A stretch of 64,000 nucleotides of DNA from Lithospermum erythrorhizon. Taxonomy: Eukaryota; Streptophyta; Magnoliopsida; Boraginales; Boraginaceae. A program made the translations under genes and the position numbers. Where the stretch lies: the NCBI GenBank assembly GCA_019722365.1, contig JADFUC010000245.1:155465-219464 (forward strand), read 5' to 3'. Under the pieces are notes generated by a model. It saw only the letters and a list, made by a program, of their open reading frames with translations, ran no database searches and had not been told where the DNA came from. Positions 50,001 through 61,957 of this stretch are shown here, in pieces. Each line of letters starts with the position of its first letter. Positions within the stretch are counted from its first letter, which is position 1.

Positions 50001-50250
50001 CAAGACTAGCTCGCTCGTTCGGTTTACCAATTTCGCTCCCATTTAACAACACAACTCTAATATAACTTTAACTTCTAATCCCCCAAATAATATTATACCA
50101 CTGACACAACTTTAAAATCTTAAATACCAAATCGCACTATCAACCGATCGATTTATTCCAACATCTAACTTCGAAAATCTCCGATTCCTCGAATACCCAC
50201 CGAAAGCAACCAGTATACTATTTCATAATATTAATATGGAACGGCTATCA
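47022..50250 (-). repeat. Array LTR 1, about 3.2 kb
   Basis: Homology with LTR 2 is clear from about 47054 (GCCATCAACT). The first 30 bases are diverged and lack TGTAACGACC, so the left end is approximate. The inner end is ACGGCTATCA at 50250, followed by the purine tract (minus). Confidence 0.7.
48420..48880 (+). repeat. CAACTCAACAACTC low-complexity block
   Basis: Runs of CAACTCAACAACTCAACA and ACATCAACTCAACTGACA form two imperfect clusters inside LTR 1. Similar blocks lie at about 54340-54730 (LTR 2) and 60170-60590 (LTR 3), so the block is part of the ancestral LTR. On the minus strand it would be a GTTGAGTTG repeat. Confidence 0.85.
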
Positions 50251-52899
50251 TGCCTACCCACCTTATGAAATTTCGTCTCTAAATTTACTGACTCCTCAAT
50301 CAGATAATCTCATCGCATCTTCTCATGCCCTTATCAACTAATATCATGACACCTTGCCGCCCACTCAAATTCCCCCAAAGATAGTATCCGCTCTCAGAAT
50401 TCCATAATATCTTATGTCAATAAACTTAAGGCAGTGACCCTCTTACACCATAACACAACATTCAACCGATAAATGTTTCTCTCTGCCTCGCTTATCATCT
50501 TTATCTTCTTCCGTAATATATATAGCTGCCATATGAACACCCTCAGTTGCTTCCATAATAACACAAAAATTAAAAACCTATCACCGATACCGACATCAAG
50601 TTTCATACTCATAGTCGCGCTATCATAACACTCATTATCAACATTAAGTCTATTCATGAAAAACGAATTCTTATCAACCTGGGCCATACTAATCGCCTTT
50701 ATTATTAGCGAATGTAGCGATTACCCAATGTCTCCCAGATACAACTAATGTGTAACTCACCACCGAGTCCTCTATCAATCGTTGTTAACAATCTCACCTT
50801 AAACTCAATAAATCGACATTAACTTGTTGATTTATGTCCTTATGATCTTTATACCTCACAAAGTCTTATGGTCCATTCAACACACAAATTTCGGTAACAC
50901 TTCACACCCTAACTTAATCTTATCAGCCTATTCGCCAGTCCTCTCATGATACCCCAATCGTAACCTTTAATAACTTCCATTCAACTCCTTGAACCACAAC
51001 CAACCTTATCAATTCATCACCTAAATATTCTACCATGCACATTAATACCCCTTTCTATCTTATCAAGTCTTAATTCACTTATTAGTACTTCACTAACTCA
51101 AATTCCCACAATTAACCATTGGCTCATACCACCGAAATCAGCCATTACTGTAATTCGGAAAATCTTTAACACTACATTCACCTAGAACTTGACGCTCACA
51201 ATCATACTTTCCAAAGAACGAGATTCGCCTAGTTGCCACTACCGGTATAAGTCGCAATCTCCATGAACAATTATCTAACTTTAAACAAGCATTTATTTAA
51301 CTTTTTAAATCACAAGATCCTCAAAGCATCACAGATAATTATCATCTCCGATATTTAACAATGTTTCCTAACCCAACAATCCTATTAATTATCTGTAACT
51401 ACGGCTCTTCATCACCGCCGATATCCTCTATCTTATATATGACAAACCACTCACCTCCGAACTCTTATTCCATTGATCTTACAACTTGTCGAACACACAC
51501 GCATCTCCAAAGTTCCAAATCCCCACTCACACCGTTTTACCAGATTCAACACCTATAGATTCACCCAACTCCTGTATTTTAAATAAGGTCCTACTGCGAC
51601 AATTCTCACTAACACTTTTCCTCCAAGATATTTTAGATACACAACATATTTCAATCCCTGTCATGACTTACGATTTCATTCCGGAATCGCCCGATCAACT
51701 TTACACCTTTTTCAAAGAAACTCTACTTAACCGGCCCAACCTTCTTTATCACTCACCGAAATTAAACTTCCACTTTCATCTTATTACAACGCTAACTTAC
51801 TCCTTTCCTGTCCTCTCACATCCATATTCCAAAACAGACAATGCAATATCATTTATTCACAATTACTCCAAGTATACAAGACTAAATCTTGATTGTTTTA
51901 AAGATCAACATCTTACACCACATTCAAATGCTAATCCACAAATGCTATTATCACCCAAAAATCCTCCTCAACTCAACCTTGTAATACCCCAGTCTCACCA
52001 ATTGCACCAACTTGCAAATAACAACTTCAAATTCAAATACTGTGAAATCCCTTTCAATAACTTCGATATAAATCGCTCTTCCTAAATCTCAACATATTCC
52101 TCCATATCTCATCTCCCAAAGGTTTCTGCAACTCGTAGTTTACATCCTCAAGTAATAATCATTTACCTATCACAAGATAAACTCCACTTAACCACCAACT
52201 CTATTTAACCATTAATAACAAATAACCTCACAACTCTTTTTCTCTTATTCATTCTCGATTTGAATTCACCCTGACTTACTTATCGTTTCCGATCAAACCC
52301 ACGTTTCACATTTCCTTTAAAATCTAGATCTCTGGCAATCCAGTAACCTTACTTATAACCCATTGATATTCTTTACGACTCCACCTTGAATATATCGTAC
52401 ATTAATTATCACAACTTATCCTTAATTACCTCATGTCATAAAGTCTCATTATCCATCTACCACCACATCAACTATTAAGACACTCTCTCAAAATATATAC
52501 TTCACCCCAATATCTCATAATATTCTGAACCATAACATGTCTTGTTCCAACTATACCCCATCATATATATATCACAACCCATCTAGCGGATCTCCAAGTT
52601 ATGCCCAGGTACCCATCTCAACATATACATACAACTCAACGTACGTCATATCAACATAGTCATCTCACACATCTCATAGAATAGGACATCTCAAACAAGT
52701 AACATCACAAGCACACAAAACGCAAGTAGTCTCGTAAGAACCTCGTGACGCGAAGTCACAAATCTTTCCAAAGAGCGCCTCAACAACAACGACCGAAAAC
52801 AAAAAGGACTCAAGACTGTAATCACACACAACACACTCACACCATAAACCCAAACACAACCAATACACCAAGAAAACACAAACCTGCTCGATACCAAAT
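50251..52899 (-). repeat. Array internal region 1, 2649 bp
   Basis: From the polypurine tract (50251-50264 in plus orientation) to the spacer after the primer-binding site. No coding frame for gag or pol. It contains the plus-strand frame 51663-52085, shared with the other copies. Confidence 0.7.
52886..52896 (-). other. Degenerate primer-binding site
   Basis: Minus-strand TGGTATCGAGC, three bases from the LTR end. It matches the initiator tRNA-Met primer site TGGTATCAGAGC except for one missing base. At 58774-58787 the second copy reads TGGTATGGAGC, changed differently. Confidence 0.6.
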
Positions 52900-55800
52900 T
52901 GTAACGACCCGCCCTGTGGCCCCCCGAGGGATCGCCATCAACTCTCGTATAATCAGAGTCACCAACGACGGATCACTAAAGCAAATGACTTCAAGAACAT
53001 AATAAATAAAATAATACAAATCCTCGTCCAACAAGCATCCTTAACTAACACCACAACAACCGGAAGGTAATAATACAAATACAAACACCAAACAACGGTT
53101 TACAACAACGAATTATTATATACAACAAAAACCCAAGGAAAATAAAAGTATGATCATTGGAAAGTCTTCAAATCACCATCGCTAATTCCACGGGTTCGCA
53201 GCTACTCGGCCAACGCGTCTCGATCATATCCCAGTCCCATAAGACACCATATGAATGTGAGCGCCTATGAAGCTGAGTGAATACAAATATCACAGAAGTA
53301 ATCCACCACATATATATATAAGAATACTAAGTCCATTACTTAACTAACAACTATACACCATAAGCATTATATTTCGTATGCTACTCTCAACAGGATAAAT
53401 ACTTTCTTACCAACCTTTCAACTATCACCGATGAAACCACAATCACATCACCCTTTTACTCACATTACAACTTAGTCACCGAAACATCCCTCTATTTGTT
53501 ATCTTTCTTATGTACAGCGAGTTTCCGGTATAATATTCAACTCTAACATACAACAACTCAGCATACGACTCAATATTCATAACTTAGAGATACCCACCAA
53601 ACAACCAAGATCACACCAAAACAACTCAACCAGTTATCTTAGGTCCACCATAAAATGATACTCCAAATCATAATCACACACCTACATGTTATCCGAATGC
53701 TTATAACAGGAATCTCTACTTTGTTTCATTTTCTTAATACAACTAGGCAACATATTTCTTAAATCAAGATAATCTAAGTACCGAATTATCTCCCCAATTT
53801 CCTCATTTAGTATATAGAACATATTCACCTTAATGGTATCAACATCGTGATTTGATCATAACTTACATACAAACACACCTGACTCTAATTTTCCACCATA
53901 TATAATATATCATCAACATCATCTCTAGATTATCACGAACCTCGGTTTATACTTTTCTTATATCTATTGTTCTCATTCAAATATTATCTCAACCATCAAT
54001 CAACTCAACTTTTAACCTCAAAGAATGTGCAACAGTGTATACCAACCTAGGATCCTCATGAAATTTGGATAGCAGGATCCTACTCAACCACAACCTTAAT
54101 TCGACATCAATTCCTCAAAACAAATCTCTAACAGAATGACATTTATCAATAAATAGTAACTGTCATATATTGCTATAAATGAGTCAGAAACATATCAGAA
54201 CAACTAAAAAAAGTCCCAGAACAAACATATAATACAACCACACGTGACCAACACAACGACTCGACAACACGACAAACAACAAAGACGACTAACTTAACGA
54301 CTTTAATAACTCCAACGCATCTTATATCAACAAAAATCAAATTGTGATCAACTCAACAACTCAAATGTGATTATCAACTCAACAACTCAATAACGGCATC
54401 AACACAACAACTCAACAAGAGTATCAACTCAACAACTCAACAACTCAACAATCCTACAACTCAATATATAAGTCCGGATTTCTACAACTAACGCAAGATA
54501 TATCAACTCCTCAACCTCATAGGAGAAACTTATGCCCACGACATGTTTTATCACCTTAATCAGAATGAAAATGTACAATGATCAATCAAGCATTAAGTAC
54601 GAGGTACTACCTTAATCGTACTAGTAACGAAGCAAGATACCGGACAATCAACTCAATGCATTAACATCAACTCAACCAACAAATATCAACCTAACCGACG
54701 ACATCAACTCAACCGACAACATCAACTCATATACAACTCTTCCTAACACGACTCAACACCACCACCAAACATCTATACAACTCATGAGACCACCCCATTA
54801 CCTAAACAACACAAGTGAAATAAAACAACTTTCAACCAACACAACTAAATCATATATATATATAATCAACACATCTACACATCATTTATTATAGAGCGGA
54901 ATAACAGTAATTATATCCTCAAGATACCCAACAAGTACAACAACATATACATACATGAGCAAATAAACTCCTGAGATTAGTACTCACCTCGAGTCTCGTG
55001 AGCAAGAATGTTAACTCTAGGCACGCCTCACAAGTGTTTCCAAGCTCACTTCCTATACACAGAAATCATACATTATAACACATTCCATAGGATAACCTCT
55101 CTTAACATTAATATATACCCCGAGTGTTATACCACGTCTCACGATTCCAATTTACAACTTAGCATCGTCCTATCCCCAAGATTGATATACCCTTTTAACA
55201 TTCCAACATATTACATTCTTCAATATTTGATCCAGACTCTTTAATACCCTAACAATCACACTCATACATTTAACCAATCAAACAATCATTTAACAACTAA
55301 TTAATCCATTATTAAATATAACCTCCAATTCAATCAATGAAAGGCTATACGAACTTCCCAACTTCAACTAGAATTTACTATCCACATCCAAACCAAATAA
55401 TTTCTGCTACCCAAAAACAACTATATTCAGTCCTTTCTGATCTCATATTACCATTTAATGTCAATTTAAGCAGTAAGTCAACAAAAAGTCAAATATAACA
55501 CTTACACCACTTTCTAACCCCACAACTACTCAAAATCATCGCTAAATCTCCACCGATACTGGGATAACATTTCTATACCATTATAATTTCAAGATCTAAA
55601 AGTCAACCAACACCATAAAAAGCCAACTCTTCAAAAACTCAAGAAATACTCCAAAATATTTGAACTTTCTTACCTCAAACGTAGAGAATGTCTCTGTGGA
55701 ATCTCCTTAAAAATTTTGTACAAAAGCCTAAATTTGGAAGAAAATTGAAGAACAAAATCAAGGGAAAATGGTGGAGAAAATTCACAAGCAGGAGGGAGAG

Positions 55801-56140
55801 CAGGATGAGTTTGTGTTTGGATAATCTTAAAGGTGATAAGGATGATTAAAAAGTCTCTTGTAAGGTCCGTGACTCCAAAAAATATCTTTTTCAAGACTAG
55901 CTGCCTGGTTTTCGCAGCCCAATTTCGCCTCATTTAACAATAACTCTAATATAACTTTAACTTCTAATCCCCAAATAATATTATACGACTCGATTACAAC
56001 TTAAAATCTTAAATACCAAATCGCACTATCAACCGGACGATTCATTACATTCCAACGATTCAACTTCGAAATTTCCGGATCAAATACCCACCTAGCAACT
56101 AGTATACTATTTCATAAATATTAATAATGAACGGCTATCA
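52900..56140 (-). repeat. Array LTR 2, 3241 bp
   Basis: Complete from TGTAACGACCCGCC (52900) to ACGGCTATCA (56140). It serves as both 3' LTR of one unit and 5' LTR of the next. In its middle is a block of CAACTCAACAACTC repeats (about 54340-54730). A minus-strand leader-like segment lies at about 55680-55930. Confidence 0.8.
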
Positions 56141-58790
56141 AGGCTTTACCCACCTATGAAATTTCGGCCCCTCGAAATTTACTCGACCTCAACTGGCAGA
56201 TAACTTCATCTGCACCTTCACATGCCCCCATCAACCACATGACACCTTGTCGCCCACTCAAATTTCCCCAGTATATAATCTGTATTCATAACTCCCATAA
56301 TATCTTATGTCAATAAACTTAAGGCAGTGACCCTCTTACACCATAACACAACATTCAACCGATAAATGTTTCTCTGTTCAAGCTTATCATCTTATCTTCT
56401 CCGTAATATATATAGCTTTGCTTGATATGAACACCCTCAGTTGCTTCCATAATAACACAAAAATTAAAACTCATATCACCGATACCGATACTGTCTACTC
56501 ATAGTCGTGTCATCATAATACTCCATTATCAACGATTAAGTTCATTCATGAAAACGAATTCCCTTTATCAACTCAAATAAGCAATAACTGCTCCTATTAT
56601 ATATGAATGTAGTGATTACCCAATGTCTCCCAGCATACAACTAATGTGTAACTCACCACCGAGTCCTCTATCAATCGTTATTAACAATCTCACCTTAAAC
56701 CCACAACTGACATTAACTTGTTGATTTATGTCCTTATGATCTTTATACCTCACAAAGTCTTATGGTCCATTCAACACACAAATTTCGGTAACACTTCACA
56801 CCCTAACTTAATCTTATCAGCCTCTATTCTGCCCTCCTATGTTCTAATCAGAACTCCTTTAATAACTTCCATTCAACCTCCCACAACCAACCTTACTCAA
56901 TTCACCAAATATTCTACCATGCACATTACCCCCTTTCTATCTTATCAAGTCTTAATTCACTATTAGTACCTCACTAACTCAAATTCCCATGACCAACTAT
57001 CAAGCCTGTATACCAATCGAAATCACCATTACTACCTCCCGAAAGCACCTTTTAACACCATTCACTCCCAGAACTTGGATGCTTCGTCAATCATACTTTC
57101 CAAAGAATTCAGATTCCTCTAATTAGTGCTACCTTACCGCATAAGCCGCAACTTCCATGAAACAATTATCTAACTCTTTAAAAACAATTTATTTCAACTT
57201 TTAAATCACAAGATCCTCAAAGCATCACAAGATAATTATCATCTCCCATACTTAAATAATGTTTCCTAACCCAACAATCCCATACTACCTGTGAACTATG
57301 GCTTTCTATCACCTCATTGAGTCCCCATCTATAGTGACAAACCACTCACCTCCGAACTCTTATTCCATTGGATCTTACAACTCGTCGTAACACACACGAT
57401 CTCCAAAGTCTCCAAAATCCCCCACTCACACCGCTTTACCGTATTCAACACCTATAGATTCACCCCTCAGATTTTGGGGCCAAGGTCCCATCGCACACCA
57501 CTAATACTTTTCCAAGATTTTTAGATAATAAATATATTTCAATCCCTCTCATGACTTATGATTTCATTCCGGAATCGCCCGATCAACTTTACACCTTTTT
57601 TAAAGAAACCTCCACTTTAACCGAATCTCAACCTCTTTATCACTCACCGAAATTAAACTTCCACTTCAATCTTATTACAGCGCTAACTTACCCCTTCCCT
57701 ATCCTCTCGCATCCATATTCCACGGAATGCATAATGCAAGATTACTTATTCAATTACCCAAGTATACAGACTAAATCTTTTGATTGTTTTAAAGATCAAC
57801 ATCTTACACCACATTCAACGTTAATCCCACAAATACATATCACCCAAAATCCTCCTCCCTTTTCAACTCAACCTTAGTAATACCCTCGGGTTCACACACC
57901 AAAACTAACTTGTCAACAACTTCAAATTCAACACTGTGAAATCCTTTCTAATAACTTCGATATAAATTGCCTCTTCCAAATTCTCTAAATATTCCTCCAT
58001 ATCTCATCTCCCAAAGGTTTCAACTCGTAGCTTTCTTACATCCTCAAGAATAATCATTTACCTATCACAAGATAAACTCCACTCAACCACCAACTCTATT
58101 TAACCATTAACAAATAACCTCACAACTTTTCTTCTTATTCAAATTGATTTAATTCATTTTACTTATCGCTTTCTCGATCAAACCTAATGCTTCACATTTC
58201 CTTAAAATCGTAGACTGCTAACCAAGAACCTTACTTATAACCCATTGATATTTCTTATTTACTCCACCTCGAGTATATCGAGGCTAATTATCACACCGAT
58301 CCTTAATCACCTCATAAAGTCTCATCATCACTACCACCACATCAATAACTATTAAATATATTTCACCCATTATCTCATAATATTAATGTATATCATATGT
58401 CATATTCTAACCCATAACATAAGTCTTGTTTCAAAATATACCCCATCATATATATATAGCAACCCATCGTTGATCTCCATATAATACCTAGTTAACGTAT
58501 CTCAACATATAATATATAACTCAACGACGCCATATTAACATAATCAGCTCACATCACATTAGCATAATACATCCTAACCAAAGTAACATCACAAGCACAC
58601 AAAAACCTCAAGCAGTCTCAGTTAACCCCTCGCACGAGTCGACAAAATCTTCCAAAGAGGCCCCCAAATGTACCAACGAATCTCGAAACAAAAGACAATT
58701 GACCTACATGACAACACACTCACACCATAAACCCAGCAATACAACCACACAAGACACCAAGAAAACACAAACCCAAGCTCCATACCAAAT
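56141..58790 (-). repeat. Array internal region 2, 2650 bp
   Basis: Same extent as internal region 1 to within a base, despite many small internal differences. No gag/pol frame. Confidence 0.7.
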
Positions 58791-61700
58791 TGTAACGACC
58801 CGCCCCAAAGGGCCCCCCGAGGCTGGGGACCAGATAATCGAGTCACCACCACGGATCACTAAAGCTAAATGACTTCGCTTAAATATAATAAATGAAAATA
58901 ATACAACTCGCCCATCTAGTGAACTAACTAACACCGTAACAACCGAAGGTAATAATACAAATACAACACCAAACAACGGTTTTACAACAACGATTTCATT
59001 ATATACAACAAAACCCATGAAAATAAAAGCATGACCGTCGAGGCCTTCAAATCACCATCGCCACCCGCATCGGTTCGGGCAGCCTACCTCTTGCCGCAAC
59101 GATCTACCTATCCCGCAACCTAGGCATAAGACGCCTACCATAGAATGTGAGTCGCCCATGTTCGAGCTGAATACAAATATCACGTATAATCCAATCACAT
59201 ACATATATAATATTCATTTAACTAACAACTATACAATTATAAGCATTATATTTCATGCTACCTCAGATAAATACTTTCTTACCAACCTTTCAACTATCAC
59301 CGATGAAACCACAATCACATCAACCATTTACTCACATTACAACTTAGTCACCGGAAACATCCCTCTATTTGTTATCTTTCTTATGTACAGCGAGTTTCCG
59401 GTATAATATTCAACTCTAACATACAACAACTCAAAGATAACACCTAACATTCATAACTTAGAGATACCCACCAAACAACCAAGATCACACCAAAACAACT
59501 CAACCAGTTATCTTAGTCCAATTATAAATGATACTTAAATCATAATCACATACTACATGTTATCCGACTAACAGAATCTCTACTTGTTTCCATTTTCTTA
59601 ATACAACTAGGCAACATATTTCTTAAATCAAGATAATCTAAGTACCAATTATTCTCCCCCAATTTCATTTAGTATATAGAACAAACTCAATCTTAATGGT
59701 ATCAACGCCGTGAATCGACTGGCAACTTTATATACAACCACACCTCGACTCTAATTTTCCAAATTCATATAGCAAATATCATCAACATCATCTCCAGACA
59801 TCATTTAACTTCAGTTTGTTTTTCTTGTATCTATTTGTTTCATTCAAATATTATTTCAACCATCAATCAATCCCAACTTTTAACCTCAAAGAACGGCAAA
59901 GGTATATACCAACCTAGGATCCTCATGTAAATTTGATAATATGATCCCTACTCAACCACAACCTTAATTCGACATCAATTCCTCAACACAACCTCTAGCG
60001 TAATGAAAGCATTATCAATAAATAGTAAACTAGTCATAAAATATATAAATGAGTCGTAAAACATATCGCAACACCAAAAAGTCTAAACAACATATAATAC
60101 AACCACATAGACTCAACACAACGACTCGACAAATACGATGCCCCTTCAACAAGATTTAAACCCACCAATCGACTCGACAACTCAACGACTCCATCAACAA
60201 AATCAACAGTATCAACTCAACAACTCAACAATGTTATCAACTCAACAACTCAATAATGGTATCAACAATAACAACTCAACAAGAGTAAGCCAACTCAACA
60301 ACTCAACAACTCAACAATCCTATTAACTCAATATAAGTCCGGATTTCTTAACTAATGCGCATATCAACCTCAACCCGCAGTGGAGAAACTTCTATGCCCG
60401 GCTTATTGTTATCACCGAATCAACGAGGTACGGAACACTTAATCGTTACTACACGAGGCAACTCACTCAATCTGCATTCAGTAACGGCAAGATACCGGAC
60501 AATCCTCCAAATGTATTAAACATCAACTCAACCAACAACATCAACTCAACTGACGACATCAACTCAACTGACAACATCAACTCATATACAACTCTTCCTA
60601 ACACGACTCAACACCACCACCAAATATCTATACAACTCATGAGACCAATTCCACAATTAGAAATAAATAACTTTCAACCAGACAACCAAAATCATATATA
60701 TATAATCAACATCTACACACACACCATTTATTATATGGAATAATTAGTAATTATATCCTCAAGATAACCAACAAGTACAACATATACATATACATGCGAT
60801 AAATAAAACCCCGTGAGATTAGATCACTCCTGCCCAGAGCAAGAATGCTAATCCCCCAGCGCCTTCGCTAAGTAGCCCAAGTCACTTCCTATACATGTAA
60901 ACTTGCTACATTATAACACATTCTATAGATAACTCCTCTTAACATTTATATATACCCCGAGTGTTATACCACGTGAGATCCCAATTTACAACTCTTAACA
61001 ATCGTCCTATCCCAAGATTAATATACCCTTTTTATCATTTCAACATACTACATTCCCAATATTCGACATCCAGAATTTTAGTCACTCCTAACAATCACAC
61101 CTTAAGTACATTTAACCAATCAAACAATCATTTAACAACCACCAATCCATTAAATATAACCTCCAATTAAATCACGCAAAGGCTATACGAACTTCCCCCA
61201 ACTCTCTCAACTAGAATTTTGACTATCCACATCCAAACCAACAATTTCATACCCAAAACAACTATATTCAAGTCCTTTGATCTCTATGTTTCATTTAATG
61301 TCAATTATGAAAACAATAAAGCCAATATAACACTACACCACTTTCTTTCAAACTCTTACACTCAAAATGCTTAAATCTCCCACCATACTGATAACATTTC
61401 TATACCATTATAATTTCAAGATCTAAAAGTCAACCAATACCATAAAAGTCAATCCTTCAAAAACTCAAGAAATACCTTAAAATATTTGAACTTCTTACCT
61501 CAAAACGCAGTAGAACGCCTCGGGAATCTCTCCGTAAAATTTTAGGCCAAAGCTCGGCCAATTCCAAGAAAATCAAGAACAAAAATCAAGGGAAATGGTG
61601 GAGAAAAATTCGCCAAGAGAGGGAGAAAGAGGGACGAGTTTGTGTTTGATAATCTCAAGGTGATAAGGATTTATTAAAAGTCTCGTGGTCTCGCACTCCA

Positions 61701-61957
61701 AAAATATTCACATTTCAATGCTCGCTCTGTTTCGCTCAATTGCCCTGATTTAACAACACAACTCTAATATAACTTTAACTTAACTTCAAATAATATTATA
61801 CTCACTGACATAACTTTAAAATCTTAAATACCAATCGCAGAATAATAACCGATCATTCATTATATCTCCAACGATTCAACTTCGAAAATTACCGAATACC
61901 CACCGAAAGTAACTAGTATACTATTTCATAATATTAATATGGAACGGGAAGTATTCA
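58791..61957 (-). repeat. Array LTR 3, about 3.17 kb
   Basis: Begins TGTAACGACCCGCC. The end near 61957 (ACGGGAAGTATTCA) is altered relative to ACGGCTATCA of the other two LTRs. Slightly shorter than LTR 2. Confidence 0.75.

Noticed and set aside
50412..50687. Minus-strand 91-codon frame in the array
   Set aside because: It is not kept in the second and third units, and its composition is not protein-like.
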